A DNA stretch of 64,000 nucleotides from CAISIP01 sp037968655 (GCA_037968655.1 JBBKVW010000068.1:1-64000), one strand, 5' to 3'; numbered from the stretch's first letter, positions 8,076 through 19,604 are shown. Numbers and translations: made by a program. Notes: generated by a model from the sequence alone, not told the origin.

Positions 8076-9305
8076 TCAGGAGCGGTAGTCCGCGTTGATG
8101 GTCACATAGTCGTGGCTGAGGTCGCAGGTCCATACAGTGTCCGCAGCCTCGCCGCGGCCCAGGTCAACCCGCACCGTGATCTCGCTTTGCCGCATCACGC
8201 GCTGCCCGTCGGCCTCCTGGTACTGCGGGTGGCGCCCGCCGTGCGTGGCCACATGCACGTCGTCCAGAAAAAGCTCGATGCCGGCCTGGTCCAGATCGTC
8301 TATGCCGGCATATCCCACTGCCGCCAGGATGCGTCCGAGGTTGGGGTCGCTGGCAAAAAAAGCCGTTTTGACCAGCGGTGAATGCGCGATGGCATAAGCA
8401 ACCGTACGGCATTCCGCTGCAGATCGGCCGCCCTGAACGGCGATCGTGATGAACTTGGTTGCGCCTTCGCCGTCGCGCACGATAGCGTGGGCGAGTTGGC
8501 GGGCGACCGATTGCATCGCTGCCAGCAATACCTGCCCTTCAGGGCTTTCCAGCGACTCGATTGGCGCATGATCGGCCTGATTGGTGGCGATGACGACAAA
8601 GGAGTCATTGGTCGACGTGTCACCGTCAACCGTGATGCGATTGAACGATGCGTCAGCCAGCTGACTGGCCAGTTGCTGCATCAGCTGAGGCGCCACCCGC
8701 GCATCTGTGGCCATGAAGCCGAGCATGGTGGCCATGTTGGGGCGAATCATGCCGGCACCCTTGCTCACGCCACTGATAGTCACCGTCGCAGCGCCGACCG
8801 ACACGCGCGCGCTAAAGGCCTTGGGCACGGTATCGGTCGTCATGATGGCCTGCGCCGCGTTGAACCAGTTGTCGGTTCTTGCATCGGCAATTGCAGCCGG
8901 CAAGCCAGCCTCGATTCGTTCGACCGGCAAGGGCTCCATGATGACGCCGGATGAAAACGGCAGAATCTGTCGCTCGGCCAGGTCCAGATGCCTCGCCAGC
9001 GCCGCCGCACAGGCACGTGCACGCTCTATTCCCTGCGCACCGGTACCGGCATTGGCATTGCCGGTGTTGATCAACAGGGCCCGGATCTGCTGGCCACTGG
9101 CAAGATGTTCGCGGCACACCTGTACCGGCGCTGCACAAAAGCGATTCTGCGTGAAGACGGCCGCCACACTCGCACCAGCATCGATCAACACGACGCTCAA
9201 GTCCTTGCGATTGGCCTTGCGCACCCCCGCCTCGGCGACGCCAATGCGTACACCCGGGACCGGAAACAAATCAGCGGCAATTGGGGCACTCAAATTGACA
9301 GGCAT
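8076..9305 (-). CDS. argJ: Bifunctional ornithine acetyltransferase / N-acetylglutamate synthase
   Basis: 409 residues. Transfers the acetyl group from N-acetylornithine to glutamate (arginine cycle) and may also use acetyl-CoA. The precursor is cut autocatalytically in the motif KGAGMIRPNMATML, before the threonine at about residue 195, giving alpha and beta chains; the threonine is present. The C-terminus ends in NADYRS, like the family. It lies nine bases after secA on the same strand. Confidence 0.96.
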   Translation of the reverse strand: MPVNLSAPIAADLFPVPGVRIGVAEAGVRKANRKDLSVVLIDAGASVAAVFTQNRFCAAPVQVCREHLASGQQIRALLINTGNANAGTGAQGIERARACAAALARHLDLAERQILPFSSGVIMEPLPVERIEAGLPAAIADARTDNWFNAAQAIMTTDTVPKAFSARVSVGAATVTISGVSKGAGMIRPNMATMLGFMATDARVAPQLMQQLASQLADASFNRITVDGDTSTNDSFVVIATNQADHAPIESLESPEGQVLLAAMQSVARQLAHAIVRDGEGATKFITIAVQGGRSAAECRTVAYAIAHSPLVKTAFFASDPNLGRILAAVGYAGIDDLDQAGIELFLDDVHVATHGGRHPQYQEADGQRVMRQSEITVRVDLGRGEAADTVWTCDLSHDYVTINADYRS

Positions 9306-9314
9306 GGCGCGCTT

Positions 9315-12092
<2,778 letters not shown>

Positions 12093-12231
12093 GAATGCAG
12101 GCCCACCCGGATGACGACAAATCGTCAACCGGAAGGCGCAATCCTTTTTCAATCAATGTGAGGAATTGGGGTCGCCCCGACCGATTACAAGCGTTGCGCT
12201 GTCTCGGACCGCAAGACGCCAAGCGGCGATT

Positions 12232-13233
12232 TTACCTGCGCGCAGCCTTGGGCTTGGCGACCGCTGCAGCCACGGCGGGCGGCGCGGATTGCGACGCCTG
12301 CTGACCGGCGCTTTGCTGCGCTGCAAGGCCATTGCCAGCCGTCAGAAACTTCTGCGGGTCCTGTGGCACGCCTTGTACAAGCACTTCGAAATGCAAATGG
12401 GCACCCGTAGAGCGCCCAGTAGAACCGACTTCAGCAATTTTTTGCCCGCGCCTGATCAGATCACCCTTTTTGACAAAGACAACGGACGCATGCGCATAGC
12501 GCGTCACCAGATCATTTCCATGATCGATCTCGACCATGTTGCCGTAGCCCGGATGAAATTCCTGCACCACGACAACGCCGCCCGCAGCGGCCAGGATCGG
12601 TTTGCCCATGTCGGCCTGAAAATCCAGACCAGTATGCAAAGCCGAGCGTCCCGTGATCGGATCGATGCGCCAGCCGAAGTCCGAACCCAGGTTTCCATCC
12701 GACACCGGTTTTTGGGTCGGCACCATCATGTTGCGCATCTTCTGGTCGAACAGACGCGACTCCAATACCGTCAAGAGGTCGGTTCGCTGCATCGTGATGC
12801 GCTCGAGGTCGGCCAGCGTGGCCTGCAACTCATCCATCGACAGCGGCCGCCCAGTCACCAGCACCCCACCTCGCCCTGGCTTGACCTTGATGTCGCCGGC
12901 GTTGATTCCTGCCAATCCTGAGACCCGCTCACCGAGCGATTCGAGTTGCGTCAACTTCGCCTGCATTTCACCGAGTTGGCGTGCCAACACGTCCAGGTTC
13001 TCGCGCATGAATTTGTCACGCTGCTCGAACTCATCCTGCACCACGAGACGCACCAGTGATCCGACCACCGGCCAGCGCTCGCGGGCCCCTTTGAGAAACA
13101 CCCAGTGGTACATCAAAGCTGCCAACAGCATTAACAGTAGTGCGGCCAGCAGTGCAGACAGCACGAGCCGGGTGCCGGAAAGATGAACGGCCCGACTTTT
13201 GGCCAGCCAGGCATCCGTGATAATCAAGTGCAC
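12232..13233 (-). CDS. M23 family metallopeptidase with membrane anchor and coiled coil, GTG start
   Basis: 333 residues. Layout: a short cytoplasmic lead, one membrane helix (about residues 20-45), a coiled-coil-like region with EFEQRDKFMRENL and LGEMQAKLTQLESLGERVSG, then an LytM/M23 domain. The zinc ligands are visible as HTGLDFQAD and HLHFEV. The C-terminal tail is Ala/Gln/Lys-rich and low complexity. It probably cleaves or regulates cleavage of peptidoglycan cross-links. The GTG at 13233 is chosen for the perfect GGAGG five bases upstream. A related peptidase gene next to secA is usual in Burkholderiales. Confidence 0.9.
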   Translation of the reverse strand: MHLIITDAWLAKSRAVHLSGTRLVLSALLAALLLMLLAALMYHWVFLKGARERWPVVGSLVRLVVQDEFEQRDKFMRENLDVLARQLGEMQAKLTQLESLGERVSGLAGINAGDIKVKPGRGGVLVTGRPLSMDELQATLADLERITMQRTDLLTVLESRLFDQKMRNMMVPTQKPVSDGNLGSDFGWRIDPITGRSALHTGLDFQADMGKPILAAAGGVVVVQEFHPGYGNMVEIDHGNDLVTRYAHASVVFVKKGDLIRRGQKIAEVGSTGRSTGAHLHFEVLVQGVPQDPQKFLTAGNGLAAQQSAGQQASQSAPPAVAAAVAKPKAARR

Positions 13234-13238
13234 GTCAA

Positions 13239-13243
13239 CCTCC
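13239..13243 (-). promoter_or_regulatory. Shine-Dalgarno site fixing the GTG start of the M23 gene
   Basis: GGAGG on the minus strand, separated by five bases (TTGAC) from the GTG at 13233. It decides the start against longer readings of the same frame, which would run into the divergent gene. Confidence 0.75.
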
Positions 13244-13260
13244 AATCCTCGATCAGTGCC

Positions 13261-13572
13261 ATGGAACGCCGCGCCCAATCCCTCACCATCTTGCAAGCGA
13301 GCGAGGCCTCACCCACGTTGGCCCGCCTGGCAGAGCTTGCCCGAGACTCAACCGCACGACTCAAGGCCATCGAGTCGCTGATTCCGGCCACTTTGCGTCC
13401 AGCAATCAACGCGGGACCGATCGATGCCACCCAATGGTGCCTGTTGCTGGACAACAATGCTGCCGCTGCCAAACTGCGCCAGTTGCTGCCGGCACTGGAA
13501 GCCCACTTGCGCGTCAAGGGGTGGGATACCCGATCGATCCGTCTGAAAGTCCAGGACGCCAGATCGAAATAG
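13261..13572 (+). CDS. DUF721/DciA-like small protein
   Basis: 103 residues. Position (divergent from the M23 peptidase and secA) and sequence fit the DUF721 family; its best known member, DciA, loads the replicative helicase. Typical features are an N-terminal helix-rich part (LARLAELARDSTARLKAIES) and a C-terminal half with LRQLLPALEAHLRVKGW and IRLKVQ. The ATG at 13261 keeps it clear of the M23 gene, which starts 27 bases away; an upstream start at 13183 would overlap that gene. Function is inferred from family likeness, and sequence similarity in this family is low. Confidence 0.65.
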   Translation: MERRAQSLTILQASEASPTLARLAELARDSTARLKAIESLIPATLRPAINAGPIDATQWCLLLDNNAAAAKLRQLLPALEAHLRVKGWDTRSIRLKVQDARSK

Positions 13573-13594
13573 GTGCGCCCAAGTCAGAGTCAAA

Positions 13595-13670
13595 TGGTGC
13601 CGATTGTCGGAATCGAACTGACGACCTACCGCTTACAAGGCGGTTGCTCTACCAACTGAGCTAAATCGGC
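13595..13670 (-). tRNA. tRNA-Thr (anticodon TGT)
   Basis: 76 bases including an encoded CCA. Acceptor GCCGATT pairs with AATCGGC, followed by discriminator A and CCA. The D arm is GCTC/GAGC. The anticodon stem ACCGC/GCGGT holds the loop CTTGTAA, so the anticodon is TGT, reading threonine ACA codons and others by wobble. The T arm is GTCAG TTCGATT CCGAC with one A-C mismatch in the stem. It lies between the DciA-like gene and sspB. Confidence 0.97.
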
Positions 13671-13726
13671 ACGGAGAAATTTTACAAGATGCGTTGTTGG
13701 CGCCGTCGCAGTCACACAATCGACGA

Positions 13727-14251
13727 TTACTTGATGCGTGTGAGCTTGGGCCGCCTACCGGCGCGCGGTCGGTCGGGGTCTGGCTTGTCCAGTGTAGAAC
13801 CCGCCTTTGGCGCAACAGACTCCACCAATTTGACATCCGATTCAGTCGTTCGTGCATCATCCGCTAGCGTCACCTTGGCATCACCACTGGCCGCTTTTGC
13901 CTCCACTGGCGCCGGCATAGTTTGGGCGACCGGCCGCGGAAAAGCCATGCCCTGCCCGTTCTCGCGTGCATAGATGGCTATCACCCGGTCGACGGGAATC
14001 ATGATTTCGCGCGCCTTGCCGGCAAATCGGGCGCTGAAGGCAATGAATTCATTGCCAAGCTCCAGTGCGCTGGTTGCGTCAAAACTGATGTTGAGAACGA
14101 TCTCTCCGTCCTTCACATACTCCCTGGGCACTTGGACACCATCGTCCACTTGCACCGCCACATAGGGCGTCAGTCCGTTGTCGGTACACCACTCGTACAG
14201 GGCCCGAATGAGATAGGGGCGGGTCGAACTGGAACTTTGGGCATCAATCAT
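13727..14251 (-). CDS. sspB: ClpXP protease specificity-enhancing factor SspB
   Basis: 174 residues. An adaptor that delivers ssrA-tagged proteins to ClpXP. The folded N-terminal domain starts with STRPYLIRALYEWCTDNGLT and contains NISFDATSALELGNEFIAFSARFAG. A long flexible Ala/Pro/Asp-rich linker (about residues 110-160) ends in the short basic-hydrophobic tail RRPKLTRIK, which matches the ClpX-binding XB module. It follows sspA by 19 bases. Confidence 0.95.
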   Translation of the reverse strand: MIDAQSSSSTRPYLIRALYEWCTDNGLTPYVAVQVDDGVQVPREYVKDGEIVLNISFDATSALELGNEFIAFSARFAGKAREIMIPVDRVIAIYARENGQGMAFPRPVAQTMPAPVEAKAASGDAKVTLADDARTTESDVKLVESVAPKAGSTLDKPDPDRPRAGRRPKLTRIK

Positions 14252-14270
14252 CAGCTGACAAAACCAGGGG

Positions 14271-14882
14271 TTACTTGCGCATGACCTTTTCTGACGGCGT
14301 CAACGCTTCAATATACGCCGGCCGCGAAAAGATGCGTTCTGCGTACTTGAGCAGCGGCGCCGCGTTCTTGCTCAGGTCGATGCCGTAATAGTCCAGACGC
14401 CACAGCAACGGCGCGATGGCCACGTCGAGCATCGAGAATCCTTCGCCCAGCATGTATTTGTTTTTCAGAAAGATCGGCGCAAGTTGCGTCAATCGATCGC
14501 GAATATGGGCCCGTGCCTTCTCCAGCACTTTTTCATGGCTCTTGGCCGCACGCGACTCGAGCGTTGACACATGTACGAAAAGCTCCTTTTCGAAATTCAG
14601 CAGGAACAGGCGCACGCGCGCCCGATCCACCGGATCGCCCGGCATCAGCTGCGGATGCGGGAAGCGCTCGTCGATGTATTCGTTGATGATGTTGGACTCA
14701 TACAGGATCAGGTCGCGCTCGACCAGGATCGGCACCTGGCCGTACGGGTTCATGACATTGATGTCATCGGGCTTGTTGTACAAATCAACATCGCGAATCT
14801 CGAAATCCATGCCTTTCTCAAACAGCACGAAACGGCATCGGTGGGAATAGGGGCAGGTGGTTCCTGAATACAGCACCATCAT
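14271..14882 (-). CDS. sspA: Stringent starvation protein A (SspA), GST-like
   Basis: 203 residues, glutathione-S-transferase fold. In E. coli it binds RNA polymerase and changes transcription during starvation. The thioredoxin-like N-terminal domain has YSGTTCPYSHRCRFVLFEKG and the ESNIINEYIDERFPHP region; the C-terminal helical domain has MLGEGFSMLDVAIAPLLWRL. The start has GAGGAG eight bases upstream. sspA-sspB after petABC is a usual betaproteobacterial order. Confidence 0.95.
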   Translation of the reverse strand: MMVLYSGTTCPYSHRCRFVLFEKGMDFEIRDVDLYNKPDDINVMNPYGQVPILVERDLILYESNIINEYIDERFPHPQLMPGDPVDRARVRLFLLNFEKELFVHVSTLESRAAKSHEKVLEKARAHIRDRLTQLAPIFLKNKYMLGEGFSMLDVAIAPLLWRLDYYGIDLSKNAAPLLKYAERIFSRPAYIEALTPSEKVMRK

Positions 14883-14953
14883 GGTGGGGGCTCCTCAAAA
14901 TCAAAACAAAATTCCCGAGCCAGGCGGCCTGTCGCCAAGCTGGCTCCGAAACG

Positions 14954-14987
14954 AAAAAGAGTGGGATGCTTGTCGGCAACCCACTCT
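14954..14987 (-). terminator. Rho-independent terminator after petC
   Basis: On the minus strand an 8-bp perfect stem (AGAGTGGG / CCCACTCT) with a 14-base loop is followed directly by TTTTT. It lies 45 bases downstream of the petC stop and upstream of sspA, so it separates the bc1 operon from sspAB, which must then have its own promoter in the remaining 70 bases. Confidence 0.85.
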
Positions 14988-15031
14988 GATAACGCAGACC
15001 TAAGCCGTTCGGGCAAGGTCTGGACTCATCG

Positions 15032-15808
15032 CTATTTGATGTCTTTCCAGTATGCCGCGTTCAAGCGCCATGTAAACACCGTCAGCACCGAAAGAAATAT
15101 CAACACTCCAACGCCCACGCGCTTGCGGGTATTTTGCGCCGGCTCGCCCATCCATTGCAGAAAATTCACCAGATCTCCAACGGCGGTATCAAACTGCAAC
15201 GGTGTCAGCGTGCCGGCAGTCTTTTGCTCCCAACCCTGGAATGTCTTGACCTCACTTCCATGCTCGGTCTTGACGTCGAATATCGGTACTCGACTGCCCT
15301 GCAATTGCCACATTACGTGCGGCATACCCACGTCGGGAAATGCCAGGTTGTTCCAGCCCGTTGCTTTTGTCGCGTCTGGATAATATGTTCTTAAATAGGT
15401 GTAGAGATAGTCCGCGCCGCTACCCTGTCCGGCCGCAGCACGCGAGCGGGCAATCACGGTGAGGTCGGGCGGGTTGGCGCCGAACCACTGCTTGGCTTCC
15501 TTCGGATCGATGGCCGCGATCATGGTTTCACCGACCTTGTCCGTCGCAAACAGCAAGTTGTCCTTGATCTGCTCTAAGGTCAATCCAATATCAGTCATGC
15601 GGTTGTAGCGCATGAATGCAGCCGAGTGGCAGTTCAAGCAATAGTTGACGAACAGTTTCGCCCCGTTTTGCAGGGCGACAAGGTCATTGGTCTTGTTCGG
15701 AGCCTTGTCCCAGGCGATGCCGCCACCTGATGCATGGGCGCTTGCAAGCACACCCAGCGATGCGACGATGGCGAGGATGGCCTTACAAAAACTGGCTGCT
15801 GTTTTCAT
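15032..15808 (-). CDS. petC: Cytochrome c1 of the bc1 complex
   Basis: 258 residues. It carries electrons from the Rieske protein to soluble cytochrome c on the periplasmic side. There is a signal peptide at the N-terminus (ILAIVASLGVLASAHA). The heme c motif CLNCH is at about residues 57-61, and a methionine ligand region lies further on (MPHVMWQ). A C-terminal membrane anchor is present (VGVGVLIFLSVLTVFTWRL). It is the last gene of petABC and is followed by a strong terminator. Confidence 0.96.
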   Translation of the reverse strand: MKTAASFCKAILAIVASLGVLASAHASGGGIAWDKAPNKTNDLVALQNGAKLFVNYCLNCHSAAFMRYNRMTDIGLTLEQIKDNLLFATDKVGETMIAAIDPKEAKQWFGANPPDLTVIARSRAAAGQGSGADYLYTYLRTYYPDATKATGWNNLAFPDVGMPHVMWQLQGSRVPIFDVKTEHGSEVKTFQGWEQKTAGTLTPLQFDTAVGDLVNFLQWMGEPAQNTRKRVGVGVLIFLSVLTVFTWRLNAAYWKDIK

Positions 15809-15826
15809 CTTGATTTTCTCCCGCTA

Positions 15827-17227
15827 TCAATGTGCAGCGAAGTTGACGCGCTTGGGTACGGGCTTGGCTTCGCCCAAAGTACTCCACCAAGGCATCAGCA
15901 GGAAAAATCCGAAATAGAACAAGGTGCCGACTTGAGATACCCGCTCGCCAATTGGCGACGGCGGCTGAACGCCCAGATACGCAAGCACAACGAAGTTGAG
16001 CACAAACACGCCGTACAAGTACTTGTGCCAATCAGGGCGATAGCGGATCGACTTGACCGGGCTGAAATCCAGCCAGGGCAGGAAAAACAGGATGATGACG
16101 GCACCGCCCATCACCACCACACCCCAGAACTTGGCGTCAATGGCCATCATCATGGCAGTCACCACCACAGCGGCCAAGACCACAACTGCCTTCAGTACGC
16201 CAGGCAGCTTGACCTTGAACACCAGCAATGCGGCGCCAGCCAACACGGACGCAATCAGCGCGTACATCATCTCGTCGGTGATGGCCCGCAGCATCGAGTA
16301 GTACGGGGTGAAATACCAGACCGGCGCGATATGCAGTGGCGTCTTTAGCGGATCGGCTGGTATGAAGTTGTTGTATTCCAGGAAGTAGCCACCAAACTCC
16401 GGCGCAAAGAAGACGATGGCACTGAACACCATGAGGAACATGCTGACGGCAAAAATGTCGTGCACCGTGTAATAGGGATGAAAGGGTATGCCGTCCAGCG
16501 GAATTCCATTCTTGCCTTTGGTTTCCTTGATCTCGATTCCGTCCGGGTTGTTTGAGCCCACCTCGTGCAAGGCGATTATGTGCGCCGCCACCAGACCGAG
16601 CAGCACCAGTGGAACTGCAATCACGTGAAAGCTGAAGAAGCGGTTGAGCGTGGCATCGCCAACGACATAGTCACCACGAATCAGCAACGCCAGATCCGGC
16701 CCCACAAAGGGGATCGCCGCAAACAGGTTCACGATCACCTGCGCGCCCCAGTAGCTCATCTGACCCCATGGAAGCAGGTAGCCCATGAAGGCTTCGGCCA
16801 TCAGGCACAGGAAAATTGCGCAGCCGAAGACCCAGATCAGTTCGCGCGGCTTGCGGTAGCTGCCATAGATCAGGCCTCGGAACATGTGCAGGTACACCAC
16901 GACAAAAAATGCCGAGGCGCCAGTCGAGTGCATATAGCGCACCAGCCAACCCCAGGGCACGTCGCGCATGATGTATTCGACCGATCCGAATGCAAGCGCC
17001 GCATCGGGCTTGTAGTGCATGACCAGAAAAATGCCGGTAACGATCTGAATCACCAGCACCAACATCGCCAGCGAGCCGAAGATGTACCAGAAGTTGAAAT
17101 TCTTTGGCGCGTAATACTCGCCCATATGCTCGTTGTAGAGCTTGGACAGCGGGAACCGGTTGTCGACCCAGTTCAGGAGCTTTTCAGCCACTGGCGCGTT
17201 GGGGGAAACTTCTTTCATTTCAGCCAC
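15827..17227 (-). CDS. petB: Cytochrome b of the bc1 complex
   Basis: 466 residues, integral membrane protein holding hemes bL and bH and the quinol oxidation and reduction sites. Visible: GIFLVMHYKPD, WLVRYMHSTGASAFFVVVYL with heme histidines, GYLLPWGQMSYWGAQV, then FSFHVIAVPLVLLGLVAAHI with the second histidine pair. The PEWY-type Qo motif appears as APVWYFTPYYSMLRAI. Length exceeds that of mitochondrial cytochrome b, as is usual in betaproteobacteria. 32 bases separate it from petA. Confidence 0.97.
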   Translation of the reverse strand: MAEMKEVSPNAPVAEKLLNWVDNRFPLSKLYNEHMGEYYAPKNFNFWYIFGSLAMLVLVIQIVTGIFLVMHYKPDAALAFGSVEYIMRDVPWGWLVRYMHSTGASAFFVVVYLHMFRGLIYGSYRKPRELIWVFGCAIFLCLMAEAFMGYLLPWGQMSYWGAQVIVNLFAAIPFVGPDLALLIRGDYVVGDATLNRFFSFHVIAVPLVLLGLVAAHIIALHEVGSNNPDGIEIKETKGKNGIPLDGIPFHPYYTVHDIFAVSMFLMVFSAIVFFAPEFGGYFLEYNNFIPADPLKTPLHIAPVWYFTPYYSMLRAITDEMMYALIASVLAGAALLVFKVKLPGVLKAVVVLAAVVVTAMMMAIDAKFWGVVVMGGAVIILFFLPWLDFSPVKSIRYRPDWHKYLYGVFVLNFVVLAYLGVQPPSPIGERVSQVGTLFYFGFFLLMPWWSTLGEAKPVPKRVNFAAH

Positions 17228-17259
17228 GTGTTGCTCCGGTACTGCGGTTACTCATGGAT

Positions 17260-17859
17260 TCACGCCTTCTTGTCTTCACCGATCAGCAATCGGTTGTCAG
17301 AAAGATACATATGAGGTGGGACCTCGAGGTTGTCCGGGGCAGGCTTGTTCTTGAAGACCCGACCAGCCAGATCAAAGGTGGAGCCGTGGCAGGGGCAGAA
17401 GAAGCCGCCCTTCCAATCTTCCGGCAAAGACGGCTGGGCGCCAGTCTGGAAACGATCGGACGGCGAACATCCCAGATGGGTGCAGATGCCGACAACCACC
17501 AGCAATTCCGGTTTGATCGAGCGCGCATCATTGCGGGCATATTCTGGCGTCAACTCGTCGGGTTTGCGCTTGGAATGCGGATCGGCCAACTGGCTGTCCA
17601 AGGACTTCAAGCCAGCCAGTTGCTCTGGCGTTCGGCGCAAGATCCACACCGGTTTGCCACGCCATTCGACGGTCAGTTTCTCACCCGGCTTGAGCGCGGA
17701 GACGTCGGCCTCGACCGCCGCACCAGCGGCCTTGGCCCGCTCGGAGGGCTCGAAACTGCGCACGAACGGCACGGCTGTAAATGCGCCGCCGACAGCTCCA
17801 ACACAGCCCGACGCGATGATCCACGTCCGTTTGCTGTTGTCGACTGGGGTGTCTCTCAT
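17260..17859 (-). CDS. petA: Rieske iron-sulfur subunit of the bc1 complex
   Basis: 199 residues. An N-terminal Tat-type/uncleaved anchor segment (SKRTWIIASGCVGAVGGAF) precedes the periplasmic [2Fe-2S] domain. The cluster ligands are in CTHLGC and CPCHGS, separated by about 20 residues. The ATG at 17859 is chosen because it has GAGGA seven bases upstream and gives the normal N-terminus. It is the first gene of petABC. The Tat pathway genes needed for Rieske export are also in this window (22106-23719). Confidence 0.96.
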   Translation of the reverse strand: MRDTPVDNSKRTWIIASGCVGAVGGAFTAVPFVRSFEPSERAKAAGAAVEADVSALKPGEKLTVEWRGKPVWILRRTPEQLAGLKSLDSQLADPHSKRKPDELTPEYARNDARSIKPELLVVVGICTHLGCSPSDRFQTGAQPSLPEDWKGGFFCPCHGSTFDLAGRVFKNKPAPDNLEVPPHMYLSDNRLLIGEDKKA

Positions 17860-17960
17860 GGGATTCCTCAATGAAAACATCGCTCTTGGGTAAGCGCGGA
17901 ATTGTAGCTGACCGACCCGCCCGACTGGGCCAGAGGCCATGCCACTACAACGCAACAACA

Positions 17961-17989
17961 TTGCCCATTGACGCTTGATGCTTTACATT
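17961..17989 (+). promoter_or_regulatory. Candidate promoter for mscL
   Basis: TTGCCC and TACATT separated by 17 bases, about 60 bases upstream of the mscL ATG. Each box matches four of six sigma-70 consensus bases. This is a weak prediction by eye. Confidence 0.3.
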
Positions 17990-18048
17990 GCTCCCGGCTT
18001 CAGGGCCGTAAACTCGTCAGCTTCCCAAAACACACAGGAGAAGAAGCA

Positions 18049-18471
18049 ATGAGCATGATGTCGGAATTCAAGGAATTCGCTCTCAGGGGCAACGTGATGG
18101 ATCTGGCGGTCGGTGTGATCATCGGCGCCGCATTTGGAAAAATTGTCGACTCGATGGTCGGGGACCTGATCATGCCGCTCGTCGGCGCAGTGATTGGCAA
18201 TATTGACTTCTCCAGCATGTATGTCGTGCTGGGCGATGTTCCTGCAGGCGTTGGCGCCGGGCTTGCGGAAATGAAAAAGGCCGGAGTGCCGGTTTTCGCT
18301 TACGGCAATTTCCTGACCATCGCCGTTAATTTCGTCATTCTGGCTTTCATTATCTTCATGATGGTCCAGCAGATGAACCGCATGAAACGCAAAGAGCCGG
18401 CGCCGGCGCCCGCTGCAACGCCAGAGGACGTCTTGCTGCTGCGTCAGATCCGGGACAGCCTCAAGAAGTAA
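18049..18471 (+). CDS. mscL: Large-conductance mechanosensitive channel MscL
   Basis: 140 residues. A pentameric inner-membrane channel that opens under osmotic downshock. The N-terminal amphipathic helix and first membrane helix read EFKEFALRGNVMDLAVGVII and GAAFGKIVDSMVGDLIMP. The second helix is FLTIAVNFVILAFIIFMMVQ, followed by a charged, Pro/Ala-rich linker and a C-terminal helix (LLLRQIRDSLKK). AGGAG lies eight bases before the ATG. It is divergent from petA and convergent with pdxA. Confidence 0.97.
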   Translation: MSMMSEFKEFALRGNVMDLAVGVIIGAAFGKIVDSMVGDLIMPLVGAVIGNIDFSSMYVVLGDVPAGVGAGLAEMKKAGVPVFAYGNFLTIAVNFVILAFIIFMMVQQMNRMKRKEPAPAPAATPEDVLLLRQIRDSLKK

Positions 18472-18479
18472 TCAGCTTG

Positions 18480-18513
18480 CTGGCAGGGGCCCGCAATCAG
18501 CTTGTCCTGCCAG
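18480..18513. terminator. Stem-loop between convergent mscL and pdxA
   Basis: CTGGCAGG (18480-18487) pairs perfectly with CCTGCCAG (18506-18513) over eight bases with an 18-base loop. It starts nine bases after the mscL stop and overlaps the last codons of pdxA. No U-tract follows, so termination is plausible but not certain. Confidence 0.4.
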
Positions 18514-19597
18514 CTGGTGATCCCGATCTGGCATTCCCTGCTGCCAAGCGGGGCTGCAGATCTGCCAACGTACGCGCCATCCGGATGGCGGCTATCAGAC
18601 TTGCGGCATTCGCCTTGCCAGTGCCCGCGATGTCAAACGCAGTGCCATGATCCGGGCTGGTGCGCACCAGGGGCAGGCCAAGCGTCACATTGACGCCTTT
18701 GTCGACGCCCAGGTATTTCACCGGAATCAGGCCCTGGTCGTGGTACATCGCGACCACGACGTCAAATTCGCTGGCGCCGTCAATCAAACCCCTGGCCCGC
18801 ATGAAGACGGTGTCAGGGGCGAACGGGCCCAGTGCGTCCAGACCCTGTGACCGCGCCTGTTCGATAGCAGGGGCGATCACGTCCAACTCCTCTCGGCCAA
18901 ACAAGCCGCCTTCGCCGGCGTGCGGATTGAGACCGGCCACAGCCATTCGCGGCCGGCGACCCAGCAAGGGCAAAAGGGCTTGATGGGTTACCTGCAGTGT
19001 CTGCAGCACGCGTTCAGTGGTGACCGCGTCGATCGCCTGGCGCAGGGAAACGTGAATGCTGACCAATACGGTACGCAGTTCGTCGTTGGCCAACATCATG
19101 CGCACCGGCAATTCGGCAATCGATATGCCCGTCCTCTCCGCTGCGCGATGCTGCAGCATCTCTGTATGCCCTGGAAACCGGCTGTGTGGCAGCCCCGCAG
19201 CAGCCAGGGACTCCTTGTGCAAGGGAGCCGTAACCAAGGCTGCAACACCGCCGCGCAAGGCAGCGTCTGCAGCCCAGAGCACACACTCAGCGGCCATGCG
19301 CCCCCCCACCGCGCTGATCCTTCCCATCTCAACTGGCCGGTGATCGGCGGTCGCTTGCAGTACGGGAATGCAGTTCGAAGGCGCTTCCAGAGCTTCGCCT
19401 GGCTGCTGTAACACGGCAACCGGGAGTTGCAGCATTCCAGAACTTGATATGAACGCCGAGGCGCGGCGCATGGCCGCCACATCGCCTGCCACAAAACATC
19501 CTCGCGTGATGGCTGGCGCGTCGCGAAACGCCTTGGCGACAATTTCCGGACCGATGCCGGCCGGATCGCCCATGGTGATCGCAATCGCCTGGCACAT
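18497..19597 (-). CDS. pdxA: 4-hydroxythreonine-4-phosphate dehydrogenase
   Basis: 366 residues. Oxidises 4-phosphohydroxy-L-threonine in the DXP-dependent pyridoxal phosphate pathway. Signatures: AIAITMGDPAGIGPEI at the start, the metal-binding histidines in LPHSRFPGHTEML, GLNPHAGEGGLFG and AMYHDQGLIPVKYLG, and VRTSPDHGTAFDIAG near the end. The ATG at 19597 lies seven bases after the Nif3 gene stop and gives the normal N-terminus. In many gammaproteobacteria pdxA sits with surA/ksgA; here it is coupled to nif3 instead. Confidence 0.95.
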   Translation of the reverse strand: MCQAIAITMGDPAGIGPEIVAKAFRDAPAITRGCFVAGDVAAMRRASAFISSSGMLQLPVAVLQQPGEALEAPSNCIPVLQATADHRPVEMGRISAVGGRMAAECVLWAADAALRGGVAALVTAPLHKESLAAAGLPHSRFPGHTEMLQHRAAERTGISIAELPVRMMLANDELRTVLVSIHVSLRQAIDAVTTERVLQTLQVTHQALLPLLGRRPRMAVAGLNPHAGEGGLFGREELDVIAPAIEQARSQGLDALGPFAPDTVFMRARGLIDGASEFDVVVAMYHDQGLIPVKYLGVDKGVNVTLGLPLVRTSPDHGTAFDIAGTGKANAASLIAAIRMARTLADLQPRLAAGNARSGSPAGRTS

Positions 19598-19604
19598 CTG
19601 TCGC

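Noticed and set aside
7032..8381. 449-codon plus-strand frame opposite the Nudix and DUF815 genes
   Set aside because: Antisense to two well-supported genes, and its composition is typical of a shadow frame.
12093..12231. A SecM-like arrest peptide or leader upstream of secA
   Set aside because: The 139-base gap holds no open frame with an arrest motif; the in-frame TTG extension of secA has no ribosome site.
13183..13260. Upstream start for the DciA-like gene
   Set aside because: It would overlap the start of the divergent M23 gene, whose GTG is fixed by a perfect GGAGG.
13606..13622. A-C mismatch in the T-stem of tRNA-Thr as a sign of a defective tRNA
   Set aside because: I believe the E. 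coli tRNA-Thr(UGU) has the same 52-62 mismatch; the rest of the cloverleaf and the CCA are perfect.
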